From assembly GCA_008973525.1 (NCBI GenBank), contig WACJ01000108.1, positions 992,001-1,056,000 on the forward strand: a DNA stretch of 64,000 nt, written 5' to 3'. Position numbers and translations under genes: made by a program. The number at the start of each line of letters is the position of its first letter. Position 1 is the first letter of the stretch. Positions 1-12,400 of the stretch are shown here, piece after piece. The stretch is from Stenopsyche tienmushanensis. Its lineage: Eukaryota > Arthropoda > Insecta > Trichoptera > Stenopsychidae. The notes under the pieces are model-generated. The model saw only the letters and a list, made by a program, of their open reading frames with translations. It did no database searches and was not told the DNA's origin.

Positions 1-1419
1 TAAAATTTGTGTACATATTTAGTATTTTTTTAAAACTAACAAATTAATTTTAATTTAATTACTGCCATCTATTAATATGTGATGAAATTTTATTGTGTGT
101 TATTTTTTGAAATGATATTTTATGAAACAATCAAATATAAAATATTATAACAGTTGTAATAAATATTTTAATTTGATGCATATTTGAATATTAACATACA
201 ATTTAATTATTTGCATCCATTGTCAATGATGATGTTTTATAGGGTCTGTTATGGTTAATGGACGTCTTTATAACAATGTATCTATGCAAATTATTGATTT
301 TATCTGGACAATTTTGCTTTGTCCTGGGATTCCAAGAACTCGTTCATGCGCTAAAACTAAACATTTTGCATTCGAAGCTGTTCATTGATCCGAAAAATTC
401 AGACATAATGTAAGGAATACATTGGATACAACATGAAGATTCACATGGCATTTAATGGTAAACTGTGTATAAATAGGGCTGTTATCTTGATGATTTTCCA
501 TTCCATGAAGCTTTCATGGATCTTTGATCCGTTTGTAAATTAAATGTACGGGTCATTCAATAGAGGCGTCCATAATCAGTGTTTCGTTTTTATAATAGTT
601 AATAATTTTAGATGATAGGCGTGTTATTTTGGGATTTTCTTAAGTCGCAGATTTATGAGTTAAACTGCAAATAATTTATGCCCATCAAAGTCAACATAAC
701 GAATGCCATTCAACAAATCCAGCCAGATTTATGCGACAAAGTCATCGAAAATTAGACCTCCCGAATACGTGTCATTAAGCAAAGCCGCAGCGGACATTTG
801 AACGATGTTATATTTCATACTTAATGCCATCAAATATTTTTTCAAATAATATAAAAATTGAACGAATATCTCATATACTACATGTTTTATTCACATTTAA
901 AAACCGAGCCTCCTTATTGCAAGACAATTGTTCTCATAATTGAGCAGTGCCGAATGAAAGCTTTTCCTAATGTCATTAAACCCATTTCTGGTTCAGGTCA
1001 TCCACATGAAATTAAATATTCAAATCGCGCATTTAACATTGGATCATATATGGATATCAAGGTTAAATCTCGATCATAAAAGGAAAACTCCATGAATCCA
1101 GGAACAGCCAATTTTCTCGATGCATCATTACTGCTGAAGCTTTATTGCGACTCGAGCAATGTATTTATGGCTCAAAACGTCCCAGAAGCCTACATTATTC
1201 ATGAAAAGACGATACTAAACTTTAATTCCACCAGATCAGCGACCCAACTTCTTTTTCATAACCGACATTCTCCCATTAACATACTGAATACACGACCGCA
1301 GTGATTTCAGGCCTATAATTGCGGCACTAAATGTGCACTTTATGCCTCGTATGAATATCCAGTCTGGATTTATTAGCTCAACATATATTTTATGTTAAGT
1401 CCACCTCATCTGCTGAATA
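1..1419. other. AT-rich DNA, no gene seen
   Basis: I see no coding pattern, splice-flanked exon or recognisable repeat here. The short open frames at 858-1079 and 1092-1304 have no family resemblance and are the length expected by chance in AT-rich DNA. Confidence 0.6.
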
Positions 1420-1600
1420 CCGGTAGGGCTACCAGCTCGGAAACGACAATATGAACATAGTGGCTGTCGGCAGTTGACAAGAGATATATCGATTGTGCAA
1501 GTACGGGTTCGACTCTCCCATATATGTAAAGACCAATTCCTTATTTGGATATCCAGTTTTCGCAGCAATGAGTGAGGTTGTGACCCTCAAGGTCACCATT
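1420..1600 (+). mobile_element. tRNA-derived SINE-like relic
   Basis: A pol III B-box-like motif (GGGTTCGACTCTCCC, about 1505-1520) lies about 45 bases after an A-box-like TGGCTGTCGGCAGT (about 1460). This is the spacing of a tRNA-like promoter. A related unit occurs on the minus strand near 18720-18790, where the B box is also followed by CCCATATATG. The arms do not fold into a proper tRNA, so this is a SINE-type relic rather than a tRNA gene. Ends are approximate. Confidence 0.4.
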
Positions 1601-2129
1601 CGGCCATGGGTTGACTGATCAACTGTAGGTCGTCCAAATCGACTAGGATGTGACCTACCACAATCCGAGAAAAAATAGCCAACGGTAATTACTATAATAA
1701 CCCTTGCGACATTTAAGCTGAAGATGCTATGCGAGGTATGCGAACCATTCCCTTGAATTAGAAATAAAAGGCCTATAAACGACAGGGTGATGTCTTTATT
1801 TGTCATACTTCAATGATGCTTTTCAAATATAATGGATAAGACGTGACATATTGCAGGTCTATTGACTATTTTTCAATGGTAATTACCATATGGCGGAATA
1901 GTGGCCAGGAAACGCCGCTCCGAATTTTTTGAATTATGAATTTGTCCTACAGAAACCATATGTTACTGTTTATTTAGAGGCTGTTTAAAGGTTTTTGATT
2001 TTAATCAATTTTAACAAGATCATGGCCATGGCAAACATATAAGGAATAATTGGAAATACATGGTAAATCAAGGCAAAAATAATGAACAAAGGCAGGGCAA
2101 CCGCTTAAATATATAGGCATTATCCCTTT

Positions 2130-2290
2130 GATTAGAGTGAGTTAATCATACATGCTAAATTCGCATGTAAACCACTTATCATCCACATAAATCCACATTT
2201 CTCTCAAGATCGCGCAGCACGAATCAAGCTTGTATATCAATAAATGAACCTCAACACTGTGTTTCGTTAGACGTGGCTACATTTATAGCG
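2130..2290 (-). repeat. dispersed repeat family B, fragment
   Basis: The segment around 2210-2280 contains GCAGCACGAATCAAGCTTG followed by TATATCAATAAATGAACC. On one strand or the other it matches pieces near 35255-35320, 40590-40640, 40985-41050, 49430-49500, 55470-55505 and 62640-62700. No protein is encoded. The family appears beside tRNA-Leu primer sites at 35 and 41 kb, so it is probably LTR-element debris. Confidence 0.5.
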
Positions 2291-2345
2291 CAGGAATTTG
2301 ATTGAAGTATTGTAACTCTCAAAGCATTGAAATATTAAATACATA

Positions 2346-3603
2346 ACACCTGCCTAGCGGGAGGGATCCATGGAAAAAGCAGAAGTTGGTTCTCATCCCT
2401 AAAGGGAAAGCACGGATCCGTCAGATAGGCATAGGCCGCTGTGCATGCTGGATGGGTCGGGGAAGTTGCTGGAGAGACTTATCCTCGAGCGTCTCCAGCA
2501 GCACATTGATACGGAATTCTCCCCACAGCAGTACGTCTTCCGTGTAGGCCGCTCCACAATCGAAGCCATCACCCAAGTTGTAGATACGGTGAAACAGGCG
2601 TGGTGTGGCAGCGTAAAAGCCACTAGACACACGATAATGATTGCACTAAACGTCATGAATGCTTTCAACTCGGTGAGATGGCACCTGATCCTCAGGGCCT
2701 TGAAGGAAATTGACACCCCACCATACCTCACCAGAATAGTATAGAGCTACCTGCACGGGAGAACTCTTATCTACGCAGACACCGACGGGGAAAGAAGAAA
2801 AAAACAGTGTTGGCAGGAGTTCCACAGGGGTCGGTGCTCGGGTCCACCCTGTGGAACGTAATGTACGACGGACTTCTGAGTACGCCACTAATGGACGGAG
2901 CCAAAATGATCGCCTTCGCTGATGACGTTGCCATCCTAGTCACTGCCAAATCCACGGAGATCCAGCGAAGGCGGCCAGCATCGTGGAAAATCTGGCCAGG
3001 TTGATGCCCAACATTGGTAGCCCAGAAACAAGCAGGAGGCGACTCTACAACGAAGTAGTGCACTCGGTACTGTTGTACGGCACGCCGAAAGGGGCTTAGG
3101 CACTACAAATTGAAAGGGCCAGGCTTAACATGGCCAGAGTCCAGAGAAGAAGCGCAATCAGAGTGGCTGCTGCATATCGCACAGTGTCGGAAGATGCCGT
3201 CCCGGCACTGACTGCCATACCGCCAATCGACTTGCTCGCCTACGAGAGACATTACAGAAAGGTGGACAGGAAAAACGCTAAACAAAGGACTATGTTGGCG
3301 TGGCAGTCCCGATGGGACAACTCCGCTAAAGGACGCACGAGCTAATATCGAACCTGGGAACCTAGGTAGCCAGAAAGCACGGTCAGCTGTGCCACCACTT
3401 GACCCAGGTCCTCACCGGGCACGGCTGTTTTGGTAGCAACTTACACAAAATAAACAAATAGACTGGTCCGAAGTGCCACCACTGCAGAGCGGAGTACGAT
3501 GATGCTACACACACGACATTTGTCTGCCCAGCATGAAGCACCGAAAGGGACATCCTAAGGGAGAAGTTGGGAATCAGCTCGCTCTTCCCTAGCAACATGA
3601 TAC
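2346..3603 (+). pseudogene. R1-like non-LTR retrotransposon, broken reverse transcriptase and C-terminal zinc knuckle
   Basis: Translated pieces in shifting frames give the order expected of an R1-clade ORF2. First comes a fingers segment (LLERLILERL, FRVGRSTIEAI, about 2445-2740), then the palm motifs GVPQGSVLGSTLWN (about 2814-2855) and FADD (about 2917). A thumb or post-RT segment follows (RRRLYNEVVHSVLLYG, about 3035-3080), then a CHHC-type knuckle region with FVCPA (about 3470-3540). The element is dead: there is a stop after the fingers segment, a frameshift before the palm, and an internal deletion near 2975-2995 that joins sequence just after FADD directly to the post-RT part. The endonuclease and ORF1 are absent. 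Its 3' part is interrupted by an LTR at 3604. R1 elements normally sit in 28S rDNA, and no rDNA flanks this copy. Confidence 0.85.
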
Positions 3604-4065
3604 TGTAATGTTGAGGCGGGGTCGCTCTCGGGGGCAGAGTCCCCGGGCGGCTCTCCACCTCTACGTGCTCGTCGGGATGGCCGCGCTGACACACGGGTCC
3701 GTTCTTTTATCGGGCCGTGGTGTTGCTAGACGAATGGATGGAAATAGCTGGGAGTCGAATAGAAAGACTCTCTTCTCTAAATAACTATTTATTCCACACG
3801 AGTGAGAAAGAGACATGGCTGCAAGAGGGACGACTTCCCGCAGCCAAGGCTAACCGACGACTCTCCCGACTCCCGCTTTCTGCGCGTCACTACCCAACCA
3901 GAAACGGTGCATGCGCAAGAAAAGATCGGTCGGTATGCAGGTGCAATGTCTCCGCAGGGCCACAAGAGATGGCGCTGTTAAAATAACACATTGCACCTGA
4001 AGAAAGATGTAAGATATCGCTGTTAACGGTGCTATTACGTGGGGATGGTAATTGCCCACGCTACA
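3604..4065 (-). mobile_element. solo LTR, family A (tRNA-Leu-primed LTR element)
   Basis: Read on the minus strand the LTR starts TGTAGCGTGGGCAATTACC at 4065 and ends with a CATTACA-type terminus at 3604, giving the TG...CA ends of an LTR about 460 bp long. Related pieces occur at 9250-9401, 22130-22263, 22532-22865, 25076-25275, 37525-37770, 46640-46949, 50925-51415 and 62760-63082. At three of these the LTR end is followed by a primer-binding site complementary to tRNA-Leu. It has inserted into the R1-like relic, so it is younger than that element. I could not find a perfect target duplication; the nearest flanks are ATAC and GTAC. Confidence 0.8.
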
Positions 4066-4230
4066 GTACGTACAAGACGACGAACAATAGCAATAGAATG
4101 ACATCCAGAAAGAGACAAACGGAGAGCCTGTGAGGGACACATCATTGCCACTCGTGTGCAATACTTAATTAGTAGCCGGGTGGCAGTGGGTAAAAATCCC
4201 ACACTGCCATTTTGTTTTAGTAGAAGATAG
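4066..4230 (+). pseudogene. probable 3' tail of the interrupted R1-like element
   Basis: The segment resumes after the LTR insertion with a coding-like, stop-containing stretch (YVQDDEQ, then a glutamate/lysine-rich region) of the kind found at R1 ORF2 C-termini. It ends near an imperfect inverted TGGCAGTGGG...CCCACACTGCCA at 4180-4210. Assignment rests on position and character, not on a clear motif. Confidence 0.4.
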
Positions 4231-5560
4231 TATAATTTTAAATTTACAAGCATTTACATTATTGTTAAACAACAAACGAGAGATCGATTAGGATGACCCT
4301 TCACAGTCAATGCCCATCTTAAATGGGCTAAAATGAAAATATCCAATTCTATCAAATGTCCTCGTCTGAACGACGATCGGTTTGCCGGTGTGCAATGAAA
4401 TAAGAAGCTGGCCAAGAATATCTATCCATTTGTGGTTATCCATTGTCACAGTATGAGTTAATACCAATTTTGGTTTATTTACCTATTCGTGATCTTAGCA
4501 TGAACTAAGGCAAGGTAAATAGCTACATAAATAAGCTTTATTACATATTGTAACAACTGCGAACATGACACAACATTTATTATCGACTTGTAACCTGTCT
4601 ATTATTTATCAATGTTTATGACCTAGCTTTTTATTTATTGCTCATTTGATTCCGAGTTCCATAACCTTTGGCGATTTGGCAACGGCATATCCACCCGAAC
4701 TCCCACAAGCGTCCAGACATATTCCAGACAAATAATTCAGACAAAATTGAGAACAAATTTGCTGGAAGCCGCGGAGAAAGTGCACTTTAGCTGCGGGAAA
4801 ACATTCGCCCCGAAACAAATATTGCATTTGGACACATCAAGGCGCCCAAACAAATTCATTTTTATTCTATAAATATGCCATTGAAACCTTGCTTCGAGAG
4901 CATGAACCATAAAAAAGTCTTTTTAAGCGAACATAAGAGCATAACGGCGGCAACCTTAATAAAGGTCGACTCCATAGAAAATAGGCGATAATATAATAAT
5001 GGAAGAACGTTAAAATCTCCTTCAGCTGAAGTAAATTTAAAGTTCATGGTGTTTATCTTTTATTTTTGCAAAGCAAACATTTTATACACCATAATTGACG
5101 TTTTGGATATAATACAATCACTGTTAAAATGGCACGTAATTCTGCACACAATGTATCCACACACGAGGTCATCACGACAAATATAAATTAGGCAAATTTA
5201 TAAGAATATTATGGCAAATTGGTTTCCGTCAAAAATATCGATGGATCTAAACTTCCTGGTTAAGATTGAATCCTTGGGCTACATCTGAGCGAAGATCTAT
5301 AATATTTGGGCATTTGTTTTATGATATGCATTTAAATCGATTATCCATATGTAAAACATACGGTCACAGATGCATTTACAAGGAGAATATATTAGGTCCT
5401 CCCGAAAGAAATCCATTATTTTCGCAGAAAGCTTTTAGAAGCAAAAAACGATGAAAAGCACTTTTTATAATATAAGATGGATGCAATAGTAACTCCCATT
5501 CAAAGTCTCTAAATATTTTAATGGTATTTTTCGCTAAAAGAAGTCTTACATTGTCGTGAT
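4231..5560. other. intergenic DNA, nothing recognised
   Basis: There is no exon-like pattern, transposase motif or repeat that I could match elsewhere in the window. Open frames are at most about 60 codons and look random. Confidence 0.55.
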
Positions 5561-6170
5561 TAGGGAATCCAATCCCGGGATCCCGGACAGTTTTAGGTGC
5601 TCATGAATCCCAGGATTAGTAAAGATAATCCCGGAAAATTCGGGGCTAACCTATGTATATATATATATACAGTACATATATGCTTTTCAAATTGTTATAT
5701 TAACCTTTCCCTACCGGTGGTGTATTTACTACACCTCGACTCTAATAATGGGAATATCGATATGAAATATAATAGATACGCGTTTCAGAATTTGTGTATT
5801 CCTCCGTAATATAATTGCGAATCACATCAAAGTATAATAGTATATAAATATTCATCTGAAGCGACGGAAATAAATAATTTGTCAGGAAATCGGAAATTTT
5901 GCGAGTTTTGGTCCGTGTTTCAGCAGATAGGAATTTTATCACTCACATTGATGGAATTATACGAAAATGGGGGCTCACGCGATCATCAACTCGATCTAGC
6001 ATTTAAATATCTGATGACGATATCACCAAAACCTCCTGTGGAGGCTGAGCTTGCGTTTTCAGCAGCAGGTTGCCTGGCTTCCAAAATCAGATTCAGACTA
6101 AATGACGAAACACTCGATGCTTTAATGTTACTTCGGACATATTTTAAAAATAATATTTCAATTTGTTAGT
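5561..6170 (+). mobile_element. hAT transposon relic, 5' end plus C-terminal dimerisation domain
   Basis: The left terminus is TAGGGAATCCAATCCCG at 5561, the same terminus as the complete small element at 28183. The end of the frame (about 6020-6166) encodes PPVEAELAFSAAGCLASKIR and then RLNDETLDALMLLRTYFK. This is the hAT C-terminal dimerisation motif of the form E.E..FS.A......K...L......LL.L. Most of the transposase is missing and no right terminal repeat is seen after 6170, so the copy is truncated. A second copy with a related C-terminus is at 19736-20493. Confidence 0.8.
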
Positions 6171-7738
6171 GTACTTATTGAAAGACCCTGAAGGCTCTTT
6201 CTATTATGGTAACGCTCATTTTACGCATTTGCAGCCGCAGGAAAACTACCTTATTTTAAAAATGAATAACACAAACAGTATAAGATATATCATTTTGATT
6301 ATTTTTCCATGTTATAGAGAGACATTTAAAGTCTTTATTTATTATATGTTTAAAAGGATATCATAAAAGTGTTCATCGTTCTGGACAATGCATTGAGATA
6401 GTCGAGTTCCTATATTGGTGATTTACATTTAATGTTTTATTCTCAAATTTATAGAACATAAGCTGTAGATATACAAATAAAATGGAAGTAATTTGATACA
6501 ATATTGGGTTAGGTTTAATTATGCAAATTTATGAAAAGGGTGAATAATTTTTCCGCCTGAACAGCCATGTTGTATAAACCAAATGAGTTTTTTTTAATCT
6601 CGCAATTGACTGATTTGAAATTTCAGCAATACTATTGGGGGTGGTTTACGATACACAAGGGAGCCATTGTGTCCAATTGTGAGCCATTTTAACCGGTTCA
6701 GGGTGAGTTTTAAGCATAACAGGGATGAAACATTTTATTAAGCCAGACTTTTAGCGAGAATTTAGAGCTCAATTTAAATATTTGAAATTGTGAAGGTTTA
6801 TCAATGCCAGTCTTGAATGCATTGGCCTTAGAGAGAAATCGAGCTTTCAATCGTGATAAGCCTTAATGAAAAATGCTCCGTCCGATGTGATGATTCAGAG
6901 CTTTATCTGAGCTTAGGAAAGGTCATACAACCAAAAGGGTAAAACGTCTAATGCATCCGGAGCTAATATTTTATTCAAGATTATGGACTAAATTATTCAG
7001 AGATACCATCTGACTCTTACGGAGCACCATCTGCATTTTAAAGATGCATCCGAACGACCCTGGTCATAACCATGAAATTAAATGTTGGTAGTCGATCTCA
7101 ACTTTGAACTCTGACGGTTCCTTTCCTTGATGTGAGCTCTTACGGTGCTGGCCTTACATGAAATATAAACGATCAGATGACATTTATCTTGCAGTTAGCA
7201 AACATATAAGGACCCCTCATTATAATAGGGAATCGATGGCGATGTGACTCACTGCAATGCAAGGGCATACAGCATCGCTTTCGACAGCCATAATCAACCT
7301 TTTAACAAGAAAATACATTCAATTTAAAAGTCCGGAACTGTGAGGAAGAATATGAACATCGAATCCATTTAAACAACAAGAGCGTATCCAACTTTTTAAA
7401 GTTTATGATGGCAAAACTTGCGGTTAAAAGTTTCGGAAAGAACGGAAGAGGCACCGTGTAAAAGTATGGCAACATTTCCCAACAACTATAAAATTCATAT
7501 GCATTTTAGTGAGTTCTGTAACTTTATTGTCATTGAATGAGGGTGAAAACTTTCAAATATGCAAAGTTTGGAATATTTGATAAAGACAATAGCAGCAGAA
7601 AGATGCTTTCTTGTTCCTTTATTTCCAGTGATATAAGATTTTGATAGCTCATCATCAGCAGATAACAATTTTTTGATGCTTCATATTGAAATTTTAACTA
7701 AAATTATAAACTAAATACCCTTTTTAAGATACGAAGCA
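6171..7738. other. AT-rich DNA, nothing recognised
   Basis: No gene, transposon terminus or cross-matching repeat was found. The longest frame (6163-6366) is a low-complexity chance ORF. Confidence 0.55.
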
Positions 7739-7740
7739 TA

Positions 7741-8270
7741 TCCCGAAAGTAAGTGTACTATTTTTTTAAATTAATATATACTGGATATTGTTGATACACT
7801 TGATAACTATTTTTCAACATAATCGCAATCCCGTTCAATGCATCTGGTAAGCCGTGGCTCAAGTTTCTTTATGCCCTCCTCGAAGAACTCTCTCGCTAGT
7901 TTCTTCCCCCACTTTAAAATCTCTTTCTGCACCTGCTCGTCGGTTGAAAATTTAATTCCACCCATGTGTTCTTTCAGGGAGGGGTAAAGATGATAATCTG
8001 AAGGCGCTAAGTCAAAGGAATACGGGGGGTAGTTCAAAACAACCCAACCAAATAAGTCTAAGAAGCAGAAATTCGCCTTTTCGACCCCTTAACCCCGAGG
8101 CCGTGACATCTTTCACGCAACTGGACACTACAACGTGAAATTATATACTACCGTGTGTTCCTGCTATGCTCGTTTTGTCAGAAGACCCCCCTCTACCACT
8201 CAATATGACCAACCCTTAAAATACGAAAAAATCACAGCGCATTTTTGTCACGGTACACTTACTTTCAGGA
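7741..8270 (-). mobile_element. internally deleted mariner element with TIRs and TA duplication
   Basis: Inverted termini match over 18 bases with one difference: TCCCGAAAGTAAGTGTAC at 7741 and, on the other strand, TCCTGAAAGTAAGTGTAC ending at 8270. Both are flanked by TA (7739-7740 and 8271-8272), the mariner target duplication. Inside, the minus strand (8037-7807) encodes the C-terminal part of a mariner transposase, including PYSFDLAPSDYHLYPSLKEH with the third catalytic Asp, and ending CDYVEK. The N-terminal DNA-binding domain and the first catalytic residues are missing, so the copy is non-autonomous at about 530 bp. Confidence 0.85.
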
Positions 8271-8272
8271 TA

Positions 8273-8889
8273 TCCCTCGTATATCCTATACTGTTTATAT
8301 TATTCATTTTTAAAATAATACCTGTAAATTATTGTAAAACTTGTTTTATATTTATAGCAAGGGATAAAATAGACCCGATATGAAATGTGAAAGTGATTGG
8401 ATCACGGCAGATCAAAATTAGGAGAGTTGGGGTGCATGTCATTTTATCGTAAAAACGGGAGTTGGTTAAGAGACTTTGCCTAGAGAAAACAAATTCTCCC
8501 CGATAATCTTGAGGAAGTGGCTCTTCGTCATCAGAGTCTCGCAGCTGTGGACTCACACTCCTCAGATCTAAGGTTGTTAAATAATTTAAACTGCTATTTT
8601 TTTAAAATTACGATGCCCACCCATACAACCACAAGGGGGAGCCAACCCTACGCCCGTGGGCAATGGTTAAATCCCTCGGGTAATGATATGGAGTAACATG
8701 AGTTGGGTGCGCAGGTCACCCTGTGCTGCGCTCCTATAAAGAGTTGTGTGATTACAATAGTTGGTGGAGACTGTGTCAAAGTCTCAACACTATCGACAGC
8801 CTAGGCATACAGGTGAGAGTGGTTTTAGACTGTTCGAACAGCGACTCGTCTCCGTGGCCAAGTACTACAAATGACCGAACCGATACGTA
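8273..8889. other. intergenic DNA, nothing assigned
   Basis: From about 8610 the composition turns more GC-rich up to the repeat X boundary. That part may belong to the same unknown element, but I found no second copy of it. No exon pattern was seen. Confidence 0.5.
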
Positions 8890-9190
8890 TACCATGGGGA
8901 AGAGATAGCCCCTGCAGTCCGTCATCTGCTACAGCTTCCCTTCAAACTGAGGTCCTTCCTCCAACGCACCTTCGGGTGCAAGTTGTCTGAAGTTGGTTTC
9001 CCTGCAGAAACCTCGCCTCCTCTGGTAAGCGCCTGGATGATCTGTGTGTAGCGTTTCCCGTAGGATTAAAGATCAGTGGAAGACACTCTCTGTGTGGTTA
9101 GCCCGGGGTAACCCGGAACAGACCATGCAGCAGCGCAAAAAATGGGATCGCAGATTAATGATCCCCCAATCCATCTTCGTTCCAGATCAA
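8890..9190 (+). repeat. dispersed repeat family X, copy 1
   Basis: The segment aligns by eye with 57285-57640 over most of its length. Both share CAGTCCGTC at the start and end with GGAACAGACCAT, GGGATCGCA and TTAATGATCCCCCA. A shorter, more decayed copy is at 19590-19720. One frame reads a coding-like LGIR..SVWLARGNPEQTMQQR-type peptide with breaks. I do not recognise the parent element. Confidence 0.6.
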
Positions 9191-9249
9191 TTGCAACATT
9201 TAAATTAATTCGGTTATGGTTTATATTTTATAAAATATAACGCTTTTGC

Positions 9250-9419
9250 CGATGTAGATTCAATTCGCCAGATTTTTAGTGATATCTTCCGTCTCTTTTT
9301 AGACGAATTTTAACAGTGCCATCTTTTGTTGTGCTGCAGACACATTGCGTTTGAAACAACGACACCCAGGAACTCTGCTTTAAGAGCATCATCGCGTTAC
9401 ATTGGTGTCAGAATCGGCG
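9250..9419 (+). mobile_element. LTR family A relic followed by a tRNA-Leu primer site
   Basis: The stretch TTCGCCAGAT...CAGTGCCATCTTTTGTTG...GACACATTGC matches the middle of LTR family A with an internal deletion. It ends ...GTTACA at 9401. The next bases, TGGTGTCAGAATCGG from 9403, keep the first eleven bases of the tRNA-Leu primer site found intact at 22265. Confidence 0.6.
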
Positions 9420-12400
9420 GGTCGTTAAGATGCCAAGCTGTAGACGGAGTCCCAGATTGGAGTATATAGCACTGGGAAACAAATTTAAATAAATTTTAAA
9501 AAGGGAGTCCCAGTCTGGAAACACAGCAAATATATAAGATATATAATAATTTTCACTCCTAATATGTTTGGTATTAACGACCCTCGATTTACGCGGTGCA
9601 ATTTTGATCTAAGGCACATTTGTCAAACACACATTTTCCTGTTTTAATATCCAATTAAAATTATGCATAACATTTTGCTGCAGCAAAGTGGTTTCAAGAA
9701 GTGGCATTTTTCTTGCAGGAGATTAGGAATTTTCTCACATTACATCATAAGCGAACTCCGCAGAGGGAGCCGGTTTTTAAGATTAAAAGATTAAAGATAT
9801 TGGAAAATTAATTGCCACTGATGATGAAATCACAGAAGATGATTCGCTATTAAATACCAAAAGTCAAAAGCGAATCTATCAGAATGTAAACTGTAAGAAC
9901 AGCATCAACGATTGCAAATATCATATCGATACGTTTGAGTTTGATATCTTTTTGTATTCAATTAACCGTCTCAAATTATGATTTCTTTGAATCATGATTT
10001 CGATTTGTATTATTCATGCTGTGTTTCGATTCAAATGGACTTTCAATAGAAAACATTGGATTATTGCCAACGATTCAAATCGGATTCCATTGCGTTGTGG
10101 GTGTTTGTAGTACAAATCGTAGTATGGATTGGTTGTAAATTTCGCTAGAAATAAATTGGCTAGACCCATGCATATTTCAAGCAAATACATAGGCGAATTG
10201 TTAAGACTTCATTGAAGTATTATTGGGTTGGACTCGTCGGTCCCAAAAGGTTGAGGGCCCCATCGAAAGCTACGTGTGAGAGTCAACAATAACAGATCGT
10301 GTCCAACATTTAATTGTTCCTCACTTGTCAGTAGGTTAACGTCCATCTACGGAGCGACGATTGAGTCACGTTTTGAATAACAAGGGACCGTACCCTTAAC
10401 GTTTCCAAATCTAAATAAACGGTGAAGGCTGTATTTACATATACGTATGATTTAATACGACCTTCCTTGTAAAGCGCAGATCCTGATCGCTCGCATCTAC
10501 CGTTCTATTTTATGGCTATGTGAAATGCTCCTACGATTTATTTCTCCTTGCCAACATGGAAATTGTGCTTATTTACTGTCGTACCTTTTTGGAGAAAATG
10601 TATTTTCCTTCATCGAGCACCGGGAAAAAAGCTTAGCACTGTGCCATTTTAAAGTGAGACCCGTGCCAAAGCTTAAATTGTCGAAACACAGCAGGAATAT
10701 TGATGTGCAAAATCAATGGAGTGTTAGCTGATAAGACAAAGCTCAGGCTGAAACTTAACGAGCTTTTACAGTCTGCAGACGTGTTCAAATTATCAAACTG
10801 AAGTTTTTTTTTATTAAAATACTAATTTAAATCAGACGTTGACAAGAATCAAATCTTTTCTTATGCGGTAATATCCAATAGCTTTCCAAAAGACGTTAAA
10901 AAACGTTGCAAATATGATTATAATTTTCAAATATCGCAAGCACCCTGTTTTATACGTACTCAATAAGTTCGTAGGATGATTAATAAAACGACAACTTTTA
11001 ACAGATCCATTTATCTTTGGCCTCAAAATAACCAAATCTCTCTCCATGAAGCATTATTTTTAACTCTGCAAACACGTAGTGATGGGAACAAAGTCTTGAG
11101 AATAAGGTGAACGAGGAAGCAATTCAAAGTGCAATACGTTCAATTTTGCAATTGTTGCTATCAATTTGTGATCACTTTTTTCTCTAAACAGCGCTCTGAA
11201 TTGTGGACGCGTTGATCCTTTGAGCGTTGAGCGTGAAAAAACGCGGTATTCACTTCGAACAAAGCTTTCTCATAGACAAATGTTGAATACACTGCCTTCG
11301 TACATCTTTAAGCTATCTCATACAACTCAATTGATGATCGGCCGAAACTATTTTGTGAATGTTTTTTTATGTTTTCTAGAACAATTGCCGGCTTAATAAT
11401 ACTTAAGACGTTTTACGACCGCATTTAAAAACAGCAAACCGCACTTCTATTATTTATCTCGATGGAGCAGAGTCCGAATAACAATTGTCATGCCATTGCT
11501 TTGCTTTAACGGTATTTTTGAAAAAAACAATACAAAAGTGGCCTCACTAAAACTACTGTAAATTGTGAACTTCTTCTCTTCTCGGGACATCTTTTCTTGA
11601 ATCATTCGATGTATTTTCCAATACAATTTATTCTGCAAAATATTTTTAATGCGATTCAACTGTATTTTTTCATTAAAAAAGCTATGTTAACCACTTAATC
11701 AATTAAGACTTTAGTTGTATGTTTTTTTTCCTAAATGAATGACCCTAACTTGCTGGAAATCATACTCTCCAACATATAACATGTTGTTGATATTTTATTT
11801 TCAACGACATTTCCTGTTATTTAATGAATTTATTGATTGCTTTCATCCATCATTGACGATATCATCAATGAGGCATATTGGAAGCATAAAAACAATATTT
11901 ATCTTTGTTCAAAGTCTTATAAATATTTGAAACCTATGCTCAATTTTCACTCTGAAAGTTGTACAGCCTACTGAATGATTTGGTTTATATTGCTGCTACG
12001 ATTTTATGTATTTGTCTTGGTTTGATAGCTTTCAAACCAGATTTAAACAACTTCCTCCTCATTATCAATGTGGACACTTTAACACCAAAGGCTCAACTTT
12101 TTGAATTTAAATGTCCAGCTAACTTTCTGAATGCCATTTTGTGATGACCTCAATAATTTTAATTTAAGGAAAAGGGTCAAATTCGCACATTCTATATCAT
12201 TCGTTAACGTCCTCGTATTTTCTTAGTCGATGGTAGCATGACTTCTGAGTTTTACTTGAGACCAAACCAAAAGAAGAATTGTGTATTTATTCTTACAAAG
12301 CAGATTCTTTCTCATTTTATTTTTATAATATTGTAGGCAAACAAAATGGCTGTCTACAGCGATGATGCAGCTACCGACTTTTATAACAATTTTTGAGACC

